The position numbers and the translations under genes were made by a program. Below the pieces are notes generated by a model. The model saw nothing but the letters and a program-made list of their open reading frames with translations, ran no database searches and had not been told where the DNA came from. Shown here in pieces: positions 1-8,525 of a stretch of DNA of 64,000 bases. The stretch comes from Methylobacterium soli (lineage in GTDB: Bacteria > Pseudomonadota > Alphaproteobacteria > Rhizobiales > Beijerinckiaceae): contig NZ_VZZK01000023.1 of the NCBI RefSeq assembly GCF_008806385.1, forward strand, positions 40,084 through 104,083, written 5' to 3'. The first letter of the stretch is position 1. Each line of letters starts with the position of its first letter.

Positions 1-67
1 GATGAGAAGTCGATCGCTATACCGCAAGAGCGAACTCTTCATGACACAGCCCGTCTGCTCCAATCGG

Positions 68-991
68 TCAGGTGAGGACTCCAAGCCGTGACAGCCACGC
101 GCGGCACATGCCGGGCCACATCGTCTCAGGTGTGTCGGGGCGCCCCATCCCGAAGCCGTGACCACCAGTTCTGAACTGGTGACGCTCGACGGGCACATCG
201 GCGCTCAGGCAGGCGGCCTCCAAAATTCGCGTATGGGCCGGTTTGCAGATCGGATCATCGTCAGCTTCCACGAGGAACATTGGCGGGCAACCTCGGTGGA
301 CGTGCGTCTCGATCGACCACTCGTCGCGTGCCTGCAGGCTGGGATGGTCCCCGATAAGTTCATGGCAGGTCGAGGTGCGGTCGAGCGGCGGCTCCAGTGT
401 GACGACTGGATAGATCAGGGCGGTAAAGTCGGGCCGAGCAGACTGCTCATCGATCTGGTCGATGGCGGAATACGCGTGGAAATCAGCGCGCGCCGATGCC
501 AGTCCGACGAGATGACCTCCTGCCGAAAATCCCATGACTCCCATACGCTTCGGGTCGAGATGTGATGCCTCGGCCATGGATCGCATCATGCGGATGGCCC
601 GCTGGGCATCCTGCAAGGGCGCCAGAGGACCATTGTGCCAGCCCTCGCGCGGCAGGCGGTAGATGAGCACGAAGGCGGTCACCCCCTGATCTGTCAGCCA
701 CCTCGCCGCGGGATGTGCCTCGTTGGCCGTGTCGATGTACGTGTAGCCACCGCCGCCCGCGACGAGCACGGCGGCGCCATTCGGCTGGCTGGGTGTGACA
801 ACCTCAAGGAAGGGGCTGCCGACATTCGTGACCGTTCCCACCGCACTCACGCGAACAGGTCCGGTAGGGCCACCGCCACCGGGAGGCTCGCTCGGCCAAA
901 GCTGCACGCGATGCGGCGGCTCGTGTGCCGAGACCCGGTTGGTGAACGCGGTAGCCGCAGCAGCCATTATGAAGGTTCGGCGATCGAGCAT
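68..991 (-). CDS. Exported alpha/beta hydrolase (BD-FAE/esterase-lipase-like)
   Basis: A 307-residue protein that probably hydrolyses a carboxyl ester outside the cytoplasm. The N-terminus has a Tat-like signal (DRRTFIM followed by an Ala-rich stretch and a likely cleavage after VSA). The mature part shows the oxyanion-hole region VAGGGGY, the nucleophile elbow GFSAGG (around residue 155), a candidate acid in EADDDP and the catalytic His in GGHGFG near the end, the order expected for this fold. No substrate can be named; family members include acetylxylan-esterase-like and polyester-type enzymes. It stands alone, followed on the same strand by recD2 170 bp upstream of it. The start codon is the one that gives a proper twin-arginine leader. 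Confidence 0.85.
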   Translation of the reverse strand: MLDRRTFIMAAAATAFTNRVSAHEPPHRVQLWPSEPPGGGGPTGPVRVSAVGTVTNVGSPFLEVVTPSQPNGAAVLVAGGGGYTYIDTANEAHPAARWLTDQGVTAFVLIYRLPREGWHNGPLAPLQDAQRAIRMMRSMAEASHLDPKRMGVMGFSAGGHLVGLASARADFHAYSAIDQIDEQSARPDFTALIYPVVTLEPPLDRTSTCHELIGDHPSLQARDEWSIETHVHRGCPPMFLVEADDDPICKPAHTRILEAACLSADVPVERHQFRTGGHGFGMGRPDTPETMWPGMCRAWLSRLGVLT

Positions 992-1161
992 GGTGATCTC
1001 GTCTGAGGGCGCGCACCTCTTCAGCGGAGATCAGTGACGCGCTCGCGAACCAGATAACCACCTTCAAGCGGCCTTGGATCGAGACCGTAGCGTCAGTACC
1101 GACGAATTCGACGGACCCTTCAGCCCTGAGGGAGCGGCAGCCACAACGCCGGTGTGAGGCG

Positions 1162-3369
1162 TCAGTTTGCAGCCCGGTGAGCGAGCCATTCCCGCAGTTT
1201 CGTCCAACGACGTTTCGTCTGCCCGCTTCGCACAGCCATGCCAATGGCCTTTCGTTGGCCGATCAGCACCACAAGCTGCTTGCCCCGTGTCACGCCCGTG
1301 TAGAGCAGGTTGCGCGCCAGCATATTGAAGTGCTGCGTCACGATGGGGATCACCACGGCCGGGTACTCGGAGCCCTGGCTCTTGTGGATCGTGGTGGCAA
1401 AGGCAGGCACCAGCGTGTCGAGTTCGCCGAACGGGTAGATCACCTCGCGGCCGTCGAAGGTGACGATCACCGCCTCCTCCTCGTCATCGATGCCGGTCAC
1501 CATGCCGAGATCGCCGTTGAACACCTCCCGGTCGTAGTCGTTCTGCGTCTCCATCACCCGGTCGCCCGGCGCAAAGCGCCAGCCGAAGCGTTCAACCTGA
1601 GCCGGCGGGTTCGGGTTGAGAACGCGCTGGAGTTCGTGGTTGAGGTTGCGGGAGCCCAGCGAGCCCCGCAGCATCGGGGTGAGCACCTGTACGTCGCGCA
1701 CAGGGTCGAGACCGAAGGTCCGCGGGATGCGGTTCGTGACCACCTCGATCAGCTTGGCGACGCCGACCTCGGGATCGTCGATCTCGATCAGGTAGAAGTC
1801 GGCCTTCTCGCCCGGACGGGGCTTCTCAGGCATCTGACCGTGGTTGATCCGATGCGCGTTGACGATAATCCGGCTCTCGGCTGCCTGCCGGAACACCTCG
1901 GTTAGCCGCGCTACGGGCACGCGCTCGGACGCGATCACGTCGGCCAGGACCTGCCCTGGCCCAACCGAGGGTAGCTGATCCACGTCGCCGACGAGCAGTA
2001 GCCCGGATCGCTGCGGCACCGCCTTCAGCAGCGCGTTCATCAGCGGCACGTCCACCATCGAGGTCTCGTCGATGACGAGGAGATCGCAATCGAGCGGGTT
2101 CTCCTCGTTGCGCGTGAAGCCGCCGTGCTTCGGATCAATCTCCAGCAGCCGGTGGATGGTCTTGGCCGCCAGCCCCGTCTGCTCGGTCATGCGCTTGGCC
2201 GCGCGACCCGTGGAGGCGGCGAGCAGCACGTGCACGCCTTTTGCCTTCAGGATGCGCAGCACCGAGTCGAGGGTGCTGGTCTTGCCCACGCCCGGTCCGC
2301 CCGTGATGACGCAGAGCTTCGAGCCGAGCATCAGCCGCACGGCCTCGACCTGTGAGGGCGAGAGTGTCTTGCCGGTCTTCTGCTCGACCCAAGGCCGCGC
2401 CTTGTCGAGGTCGATCTCGGGCCAGGGCGGCGTGCCAGCGGCTCGCTCAATCAGCCGCTCGGCAATGATGCGCTCGGACGCGTGCAGCCCTTTGAGAAAG
2501 ACGCAGGTCTCGCCGTCCACCATGTCGGCGACCACCTCCTCGCCGCGCAACTCCAACGCAATGGCGACGCGGATCAGGTCCGCATCGACCTCCAAGAGCT
2601 TCTGCGCGAGCACGGCGAGACGCTCGGTGGGCAAGCCGCAATGGCCCTCGTCCATGGCGGTCTGGAGTGCGAAGGAGACGCCGGCCCGCAGCCGCTGCGG
2701 TGCCTCCTTCTCCAGTCCGAGCTTCATCGCGATGGCATCCGCCGTGCGAAAGCCGATGCCGCGAATATCACGGGCGAGCCGGTACGGGTCGTCGGTCATG
2801 ACCTTGATCGACTCGTGGCCGTAGGTCTTGAAGATGCGCACGGCCCTCGCGGTGCCGACGCCGTGCGCGTGCAGGAAGATCATGATTTCCCGCACCGCCT
2901 TCTGCTCGGCCCAGCCGCGCACGATGCGCTCGGCGCGTTTCGGGCCGATGCCGCCAACCTCCTTCAGCCGCTCAGGTTCGGCCTCGATGATCTCGAAAGT
3001 GTTCTCGCCAAACAGCGCGACGATCCGCTTAGCCATCGCAGGACCTATGCCGCGCATGTAGCCGGAGGCGAGGTACTTCTCGATGCCCTCAATTCCGGTC
3101 GGCGGCGTGGCCTTGAGGGTGTCCGCCTTGAATTGGAGGCCGTGCTGACGGTCTGAGAACCAGATTCCGGTCGCGGTGATCCACTCGCCCGCACCGATGG
3201 CCGGCGCATGGCCGATTACCGGAACGAGGTCGCGTTTGCCGCGCGTCTGTACCTTCAACACACAGAAACCGGTCTCGGCATTGTGGAAGGTGACGCGCTC
3301 GACCGTGCCCGCCAGCGTCTCAACGGGCGTCCCGCGTTCAAACTGGCCCGGATTGGCCCTCTGGCTCAT
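1162..3369 (-). CDS. recD2: RecD2-like SF1B ATP-dependent DNA helicase
   Basis: A 735-residue 5'-3' DNA helicase of the RecD2 type, that is, a RecD-like protein working without RecBC. The N-terminal OB-like region (about 15-90) is followed by tandem helix-hairpin-helix segments (GIGPAMAKRI at 108-117 and GGIGPKRAERI at 139-149). The motor carries Walker A GGPGVGKT at 357-364, Walker B LVIDETSM near 430, motif VFRQ and the C-terminal UvrD-like segment TIHKSQGSEYP, ending in VTRGKQLVVLIG. Length matches the family. It lies between an exported hydrolase and a long gap and has no obvious operon partner. A role in repair or recombination is known for the family; why this copy sits on an island is not evident. 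Confidence 0.93.
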   Translation of the reverse strand: MSQRANPGQFERGTPVETLAGTVERVTFHNAETGFCVLKVQTRGKRDLVPVIGHAPAIGAGEWITATGIWFSDRQHGLQFKADTLKATPPTGIEGIEKYLASGYMRGIGPAMAKRIVALFGENTFEIIEAEPERLKEVGGIGPKRAERIVRGWAEQKAVREIMIFLHAHGVGTARAVRIFKTYGHESIKVMTDDPYRLARDIRGIGFRTADAIAMKLGLEKEAPQRLRAGVSFALQTAMDEGHCGLPTERLAVLAQKLLEVDADLIRVAIALELRGEEVVADMVDGETCVFLKGLHASERIIAERLIERAAGTPPWPEIDLDKARPWVEQKTGKTLSPSQVEAVRLMLGSKLCVITGGPGVGKTSTLDSVLRILKAKGVHVLLAASTGRAAKRMTEQTGLAAKTIHRLLEIDPKHGGFTRNEENPLDCDLLVIDETSMVDVPLMNALLKAVPQRSGLLLVGDVDQLPSVGPGQVLADVIASERVPVARLTEVFRQAAESRIIVNAHRINHGQMPEKPRPGEKADFYLIEIDDPEVGVAKLIEVVTNRIPRTFGLDPVRDVQVLTPMLRGSLGSRNLNHELQRVLNPNPPAQVERFGWRFAPGDRVMETQNDYDREVFNGDLGMVTGIDDEEEAVIVTFDGREVIYPFGELDTLVPAFATTIHKSQGSEYPAVVIPIVTQHFNMLARNLLYTGVTRGKQLVVLIGQRKAIGMAVRSGQTKRRWTKLREWLAHRAAN

Positions 3370-4051
3370 CTCACCTGCTCAGCCCGTTTCGGGTGCCTCG
3401 GCCGGAGTCGCTTAACGCCACGTTAGACGCACGACGATCCAGCCGCTCACTGCGTCACCAGAAGATTGTTCGATTTTTGTTCGCCGTAACGCAAGGGCAC
3501 GGGACGCCTGTACGAATGTCGGTTTTGCGGTGACGATGAACGCGACTGCGATTCTCGCTGCTCCCATACTTCAGATCACGGAGGCCATCGGATCCAAGCG
3601 GAGTCGCGAGGAAGCTCACCCTCTTCGTCAAGGAGCGCCTCGAGACTGCGATGCTACAACGCCATGGCGTCATAGCATTGTGTAGTTAGGTGCCGTCGAG
3701 CGGCACGCTCACGACGGACTGCTTCTCCGCTCGCCTCGGACCTTGCGCTTCTACGTGCGCACGGTGACCTGAGGCCCGTCAGGCACCGGCGTGGAGAGAC
3801 CAAGTCGCCATGCGATCTCAGGGCCTGACCCGTCCCCAATGAGATCCGCTAGCGTGTAGCGATCAAGCACGGCCGGAGAAGCGCGGCTGTGATCGAAAGC
3901 GTGAGCATGATCGATGCGAAGCTACAAGATTATGATCCGAGGTTTTTACGCCAAGGTCATTCCTCAAGAACAAAAACGGTCCGCTACAACTCGGCATTTT
4001 GAACTCGGCCGAGAACTGTAAGTTATATTTCCGCTTATAGGGAGAACGGCT
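3370..4051. other. Gap without a convincing gene; contains a 28-bp dyad
   Basis: No open frame here has family signatures or a good start. The only clear structure is an interrupted 28-bp palindrome at 3651-3678, listed separately. The last 40 bases, AT-rich with AGGGAGAACGGCT before the ATG at 4052, look like the leader and ribosome site of the small lipoprotein gene. Confidence 0.5.
3651..3678. repeat. 28-bp interrupted palindrome (ATGCTA...TAGCAT around CGCCATGGCG)
   Basis: The core CGCCATGGCG is a perfect palindrome extended by one A/T pair on each side, and the outer arms ATGCTA/TAGCAT pair as well, with two mismatched positions per arm between. The right part TAGCATTGTG (3673-3682) recurs exactly at 7706-7715. 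This could be a regulator or partition-protein site; it has no T-tract and is not next to a gene end. Confidence 0.5.
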
Positions 4052-4246
4052 ATGCGCTTCCAAATGCTTCTACCCGTGCTGGGACTGCTGACGTTGGGCG
4101 CTTGCAAGGACGAGGCTCCAAAAAAGACGGAGCCCGGGAACGCGCCGCCGGCCACGACCCCCTCCCCTGCCCCGCCGGTGGCACCGAATACGGCTCCGGT
4201 TACCCCCACCAACCCGGCGCCGGGCACACCGCCGGCACCACGCTAA
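4052..4246 (+). CDS. Small proline-rich lipoprotein
   Basis: A 64-residue protein with a textbook lipoprotein signal: MRFQ, a hydrophobic stretch and the lipobox LGAC with Cys19 as the lipidation site. The mature part is short, low-complexity and rich in Pro, Ala, Thr and Lys (for example APKKTEPGN then PPATTPSPAPP), so it is probably an unstructured envelope-anchored tail. AGGGAG lies about 8 bases before the ATG. No function can be assigned; such small lipoproteins are common in this group. Confidence 0.7.
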   Translation: MRFQMLLPVLGLLTLGACKDEAPKKTEPGNAPPATTPSPAPPVAPNTAPVTPTNPAPGTPPAPR

Positions 4247-4424
4247 TTCGACGAGCAGCGGGCGAAATCACATCGGCCAAGCCGGACCCCCGTGACCGTG
4301 TGCTCGGACTCCGTCCGATGCGAGGTGAATGGGGGACGGCATGGATCGCCATCGCGCCGGCGCTCAGCTCGCCTCAATAGGGTGGAGCTTGACGGCCTTT
4401 CCGATGCGCTGGCACAGCGGGGCG

Positions 4425-5015
4425 ATGGATCCGGTCATCCCACCCGCTGTCATGTTCGGCCTCGCGCGTGACATCCTCCGCAAGGAAATGGGCCAGCGCA
4501 TCGAGCGCCGTCGCGAGATTGGGCGCGACACGCCCGACGGCGTCCGACTTACGAGTGAAATTTCCACACTGGTGCAGCTCGGGCAGAGCTTGGATGAGAC
4601 AACCGCCAAGCAGATCATTGCGGCGGGGCGCGCAGCCGTTGAGGCAAGGCTCGCTCCTCCGCGTATGCCGCGCTGCGATGCTTCGGATCTTTACGCTCAA
4701 TTCCCCGATCTCCTTCCTGAGGATGCCCAGGTTTGGGTGGGCCCGGGTTGGCGAGCGATCCTCACTGAGGCCTTTGATGCCCTGAAAGGCCGTCCCGTCG
4801 TCGTGCACATGGCACGCGAGGATCGAGCTGGCCTTCGGCTGGTTGTAGGATCGGTCGGGGATTGGAAGGAGCCCGACTTTGATCTGGCCGCCGCGGTGGC
4901 AGATCGGACGTGGGCTCGCTCTTTGAAGATCTGTGAGACGTGTGGCGCACCCGCAGCAAATGGTTCTTGGTCGCGGTACCGCACGCGTTGTGCCGATCAC
5001 GCAGAGGAACGATAG
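4425..5015 (+). CDS. Hypothetical protein with C-terminal zinc-ribbon-like Cys pattern
   Basis: I do not recognise this 196-residue protein. It starts MDPVIPPAVMFGLARDI, is helical and charged in its first half (KEMGQRIERRREIG), and ends with CETCGAP...RTRCADH, a Cys-x2-Cys...Cys-x2-His arrangement that could bind zinc. The open frame extends upstream to 4329, but that part overlaps no ribosome site and reads like untranslated sequence; the ATG at 4425 is preceded by GCGGGG. A long antisense frame on the other strand is treated as a shadow. Confidence 0.55.
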   Translation: MDPVIPPAVMFGLARDILRKEMGQRIERRREIGRDTPDGVRLTSEISTLVQLGQSLDETTAKQIIAAGRAAVEARLAPPRMPRCDASDLYAQFPDLLPEDAQVWVGPGWRAILTEAFDALKGRPVVVHMAREDRAGLRLVVGSVGDWKEPDFDLAAAVADRTWARSLKICETCGAPAANGSWSRYRTRCADHAEER

Positions 5016-5439
5016 GGCCCGTTGCTCTGTCGAGCCTAATCGAGCAATTCCAGGGCGCACGGTACCCCGACTGTGCGTCGGTTCAGGCTGAGCTAGTGGT
5101 CAAAATCTGACGCTTGGTACCCGTGGCGAGGGGCCGCTTGCGACTCTGAGGAGCCGTTCGAGATGACATCCGGCTCGGGCTGCTGAGGGAGGCTTAGCGG
5201 ACCTTCACGGGAATCTTGGCAGCGATGGCAGGTGAGCGTGGCTGTTCCAATGGGTTCCTAGACCTCATGCGACGAGTCGTTTCAGAACGCTGGGCCATTC
5301 ATTTGGAATGGGTTGGGCGGCTGCTCGGAACGTTCCGCATGGGCAAGCCCTATTGGAACGGCTTGGAAGAGCTGGGCGACTTTGACCTGCGTTAAGGTCG
5401 ATTGTAGGAGGCCGCTCGGACAGCCGAAGGGTGCGGGCC
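5016..5439. other. Gap; holds one copy of a 16-bp direct repeat
   Basis: I see no gene. The 16-bp sequence at 5342-5357 (GGCAAGCCCTATTGGA) is repeated exactly at 5676-5691, so the two copies bracket the small gene at 5440-5640. Confidence 0.5.
5342..5357 (+). repeat. 16-bp direct repeat, copy 1
   Basis: GGCAAGCCCTATTGGA here and at 5676-5691 are identical and in the same orientation. They flank a single small coiled-coil gene with 318 bases between the copies. Confidence 0.6.
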
Positions 5440-5640
5440 ATGGATGAGACTGCTCTCAACGTCGCGACCCAATACGTCACTGAGGCCGAGCAGCGCCGGG
5501 CGCAGCAGATCAGCCTGATCGCCAAGCTGCTCGGCGAGGAGCAGGCGCAAGCCCGGCAGGTCTTGACCGAGATCGAGCGGACGCTTGCGATTGCCCGCAC
5601 CCATCAGGCGCTCCTCCTCAGCTTCGCGGACGAGCCATGA
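5440..5640 (+). CDS. Small helical (coiled-coil-like) hypothetical protein
   Basis: A 66-residue protein, MDETALNVATQYVTEAEQRR onward, made almost entirely of heptad-like Ala/Gln/Glu/Leu helices, suggesting a short coiled coil. The ATG at 5440 follows GAAGG with about 9 bases of spacing, so it is preferred over the GTG at 5431. No family recognised. It sits between two exact 16-bp direct repeats, which may mean that it was acquired or duplicated as a unit. Confidence 0.5.
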   Translation: MDETALNVATQYVTEAEQRRAQQISLIAKLLGEEQAQARQVLTEIERTLAIARTHQALLLSFADEP

Positions 5641-5675
5641 CGGGGCCGGCGCTCGCTCCAGCTACGGCCCATTGA

Positions 5676-5691
5676 GGCAAGCCCTATTGGA
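5676..5691 (+). repeat. 16-bp direct repeat, copy 2
   Basis: Identical to 5342-5357. It lies 36 bases after the stop of the small coiled-coil gene. Confidence 0.6.
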
Positions 5692-5982
5692 CCGCAGTGT
5701 ACGTCCGACGTAATCGCCTAGGGGCGGGGTCAAGGGGCGAGTTCGGGCCTCATCGCGCGCGCTCGCGCGAGTAAAACCCTCATTTGATGGCGTGAACTTC
5801 CCGAAAAACGTTGCCAAGATTGCCTATACATAAAAATATTGCAGGAATTTTTCATTTATAATCTATGTTATGTAACTACTTCCGCAGACGTTATGTTGAT
5901 CGATTATCGCCAGCGTATCGATCCAGGTGCTGGTGGCTGGGAGACATACGCGCTTCCGCCTGCAGACTAAGGGGAAGCGGCG
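5692..5982 (+). promoter_or_regulatory. AT-rich leader/promoter region of the Crp/Fnr gene
   Basis: Within an otherwise GC-rich stretch, 5812-5880 is strikingly AT-rich (runs such as TACATAAAAATATTGC and TTCATTTATAATC). It probably contains the promoter of the regulator gene starting at 5983. GGGGAAG stands just upstream of that ATG. No specific operator is claimed. Confidence 0.45.
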
Positions 5983-6729
5983 ATGACCTCGGCTTCCGAC
6001 ATCCACTCCAAGACCGTGCTCGTCCGCAAGCTGGAGAGCATCGCGACCTTCTCGGACGAAGAGCGGCAGGCCATCCTGAGCCTGCCGTCCCAGACTCGCG
6101 TTCTCAAGCCCGGCCAGGACATCGTGCGCGATGGCGATACGCCCTCGCAGTGCTGCCTCATCCTCGATGGCTGGGCCTACCGCTACAAGGTCCTGGGCGA
6201 GGGGCGGCGCCAGATCTTCTCCTTCCACATCGCGGGCGACATCCCCGACCTGCAGAGCTTACATCTGCACACCATGGATCACACCCTTGCCACGGTCACT
6301 GAAGCGACCGTGGCCTTCATCCCGCACCAGAGCATGCGTGAGTTGACGATGCGCTATCCTAGCGTCGGGGCGGTGCTCTGGCGTGACACGCTGGTCGATG
6401 CGGCCATCTTTCGGGAGTGGATGATCGGCATCGGCCGGAAGTCAGCCTTTGGGCGGATCGCGCACCTGTTCTGCGAGATGTACCTCAAGCTCGAATCGGT
6501 CGGCCTTGCCAGTGATCACCGCTGCCCATTGCCGATGACGCAAGTCGACATTGGCGATGCGCTTGGCCTGTCGAACGTGCACGTCAACCGCGTGCTGCAG
6601 GAGCTGCGAGGCAAGGGCCTGATCACGCTGCGCAGCAACACCCTGGTGATCCATGCGTGGGATGAAATGATCCAGGCCTCGGAGTTTGATCCTACGTACC
6701 TGCATTTTGAGCAACGGGCTGCAGGATGA
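5983..6729 (+). CDS. Crp/Fnr-family transcriptional regulator
   Basis: A 248-residue cytoplasmic regulator. Residues about 20-130 form a cyclic-nucleotide-binding-type beta-roll (LKPGQDIVRDGD, then GWAYRYKVLGEGRRQIFSFHIAGDIPDL), and residues about 160-235 form the winged helix with the recognition region DIGDALGLSNVHVNRVLQEL. There is no N-terminal Fe-S cysteine set, so it is not a classical FNR, and the cAMP-contacting residues are not obvious. It resembles the many Crp-like proteins of Rhizobiales with unknown ligand. Its stop overlaps the next start (ATGA at 6726), so it is translationally coupled to the small downstream gene. Confidence 0.9.
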   Translation: MTSASDIHSKTVLVRKLESIATFSDEERQAILSLPSQTRVLKPGQDIVRDGDTPSQCCLILDGWAYRYKVLGEGRRQIFSFHIAGDIPDLQSLHLHTMDHTLATVTEATVAFIPHQSMRELTMRYPSVGAVLWRDTLVDAAIFREWMIGIGRKSAFGRIAHLFCEMYLKLESVGLASDHRCPLPMTQVDIGDALGLSNVHVNRVLQELRGKGLITLRSNTLVIHAWDEMIQASEFDPTYLHFEQRAAG

Positions 6730-6998
6730 GCCTGCACCTACAGCGTGTGCGCGTGGCGACGACCAGCCCCGACACCGAGAGCCGCCTCGTCTTTGCGGAC
6801 GATTTCCTCGTGGCTGTGTTGGTCCAACTCTCGGACGATCACGAGGATGATGCCGGAATGTGGTTCCTGGAGGTGGGCTTCGGTCGCCTGGATCATCCGA
6901 TGCCGCCCAAGTTCGCGAACCTCGACGAGGCGCAAGATTGGATCGAGCAGCGGCTGGCCGGCAATCAGGCAAGCAGCACAGCGATCCCCGCTCTATGA
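6726..6998 (+). CDS. Small hypothetical protein coupled to the Crp/Fnr gene
   Basis: A 90-residue protein, MSLHLQRVRVATTSPDTESR onward, with a beta-rich first half and an acidic middle (SDDHEDDAGMWFLEVGFGR) and the helix LDEAQDWIEQRLAG at the end. The start overlaps the regulator stop by 4 bases. I do not recognise a named domain; its function is probably linked to the regulator operon. Confidence 0.6.
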   Translation: MSLHLQRVRVATTSPDTESRLVFADDFLVAVLVQLSDDHEDDAGMWFLEVGFGRLDHPMPPKFANLDEAQDWIEQRLAGNQASSTAIPAL

Positions 6999-7053
6999 CG
7001 CAGGCCTCGGATCATGGTTTAGTATGCGGGGGGGGTAGACGGAGGCCGCGATT

Positions 7054-7272
7054 ATGGTCGGGTGGCTCGCAAACCTCACCCTCGACGAGGTGGACCGCCG
7101 CCTCGCACAGGGCGAAGCACACAGCACGGCGCTGGCCGCCGCCATCATCGGCCTCACCGAGGCCGGACATGATGTGACCGAGACTGAGACGATGCTGGGG
7201 GACATCAAGAACATCGTGGCGACCCTCCGCCGCCAGCGATGGGCGATCCCGGCTAGGGCAAGGAAGCCGTGA
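7054..7272 (+). CDS. Small helical hypothetical protein
   Basis: A 72-residue protein (MVGWLANLTLDEVDRRLAQG...) composed of helices with a basic tail. CGGAGG lies 8 bases before the ATG, a good ribosome site. It is co-directional with the Crp/Fnr gene and its partner, 55 bases after the latter, and probably belongs to the same transcript. Not recognised. Confidence 0.5.
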   Translation: MVGWLANLTLDEVDRRLAQGEAHSTALAAAIIGLTEAGHDVTETETMLGDIKNIVATLRRQRWAIPARARKP

Positions 7273-7424
7273 GCAGATCAGCCGCACCACGCCCTGCAGT
7301 CGAACGTGCTTTGCTGCGGACCATGCGGCGCACGCTCGTGGAGGGGCACCGGTACCAGTTCCTCATCCTAGAGGTCCTTGCCTCTCGCCGCTCCCACGGC
7401 GATGGCTACACGAGTGCTCCATAA
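7269..7424 (+). CDS. Possible 51-aa protein coupled to the preceding gene
   Basis: Starting at a GTG that overlaps the preceding stop (GTGA at 7269-7272), an open frame encodes MSRSAAPRPAVERALLRTMR and continues to TAA at 7424. The stop-start overlap is the main argument for it. It is basic and helical, below the usual length cut-off, and no family is recognised. Confidence 0.35.
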   Translation: MSRSAAPRPAVERALLRTMRRTLVEGHRYQFLILEVLASRRSHGDGYTSAP

Positions 7425-7911
7425 CGCCCAATGCGCGAAGGCCCGCTCCCGAGTGCGATGCGGTCCATCGGGGCTGCTTGGCTGAATACCGGCTCCCCAC
7501 CCTTTGCGGACCTCGCGACTGGGTACTTACGCGTCAGATTTCGCCCACTAGGGCCCTACCTCGGCCAAGCCGGAGTGGCACGCAGCTTGCCCCGCGACAG
7601 CGTTGTGCGTCCGTCCTGAGCCATCGGAAGCTGCTGCGCGCTGTCAATCCGCGTCACGCACAAACCTTCCGAGTGACGCCACAACACCGCGAACCGGTGA
7701 TGCTGTAGCATTGTGGTTGGAAGCCGCGGTGCTGCGATCCTGGTAGAAACCTACGAAGGGCGAGCGTGTCGTTCTTCCACGCCACAACCTCTAGGCAAGC
7801 CCCCCAGCTCGCTCCCTGCTGCACATTTCCCGATGCGACCGCGCAGACGCTCCAGACGCCGGAAGCGCCCTGCGCCCGTGGACTCGCATTAGGTGTCGGT
7901 CACGATGCGGA
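7425..7911. other. Gap without a supported gene
   Basis: No frame shows coding character. ATGCTGTAGCATTGTGG near 7700-7716 has ATGCT/AGCAT arms and shares the 10-mer TAGCATTGTG with the dyad at 3651-3678. Confidence 0.4.
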
Positions 7912-8328
7912 TCAGGATCGGCCGACCTGAGACACAGGCCGCTTGTTACGAAGGCGTTTGCCGATGCGCTCCAAGTCAACGACCATTCGCTCGTGCGTTC
8001 CCTCGCCGATCTTCTCCGCCTCGTCCCATGCCACCACGCGGAATTTGATGCAGCGCCCATCAACTCCGACTACCTCGGCCTCGGCCCGCACCCGATGGCC
8101 AACCGGCGTCGCCGCCAGATGGCTGATCTCGACCTTCGTCCCGACTGCGCTCTCTCCAGGGTCAAGGAACTCGCGAATGGCATTCAGGGCGGCGTTCTCC
8201 ATGGCAAGGACCATCATCGGCGTGGCGAAGACGGGCGGAAGCGTCGAATCCTTGAACTGGTTCGCCAGATGCTGCGGCCCTACCAACAACGTGAAGCTGC
8301 CCTTCGCGCCCAACGAGATATCTCGCAT
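7912..8328 (-). CDS. FlK-like hotdog-fold thioesterase
   Basis: A 138-residue acyl-CoA thioesterase-like protein. The sequence follows the fluoroacetyl-CoA-specific thioesterase family closely: FATPMMVLAMENAA (about 34-47) with the active-site Glu, then GESAVGTKVEISHLAATPVG (about 58-77) with the conserved His, and GEGTHERMVVD near the end. The fold is a small single hotdog domain, and the protein works as a dimer in the family. The natural substrate here is unknown; most bacterial homologues are uncharacterised. It is monocistronic as far as can be seen. Confidence 0.85.
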   Translation of the reverse strand: MRDISLGAKGSFTLLVGPQHLANQFKDSTLPPVFATPMMVLAMENAALNAIREFLDPGESAVGTKVEISHLAATPVGHRVRAEAEVVGVDGRCIKFRVVAWDEAEKIGEGTHERMVVDLERIGKRLRNKRPVSQVGRS

Positions 8329-8525
8329 CTCAGATCTCCGAACACATCATCGAGTATCAAGGTCGGCCGTCGTCATCGCCGCGCGAGCTCGCCATACAAG
8401 CCGGCGGCAACATGGATGATACGTGCAAGGCGAACTCGCCCAGCGCGCCTCCGCGCCGATGTCCCTCATTCGTGCGGTCGAAACGATCTGCTGCGCTTCG
8501 ATAAAGGCTCCGGAAGAAGCGGCTC

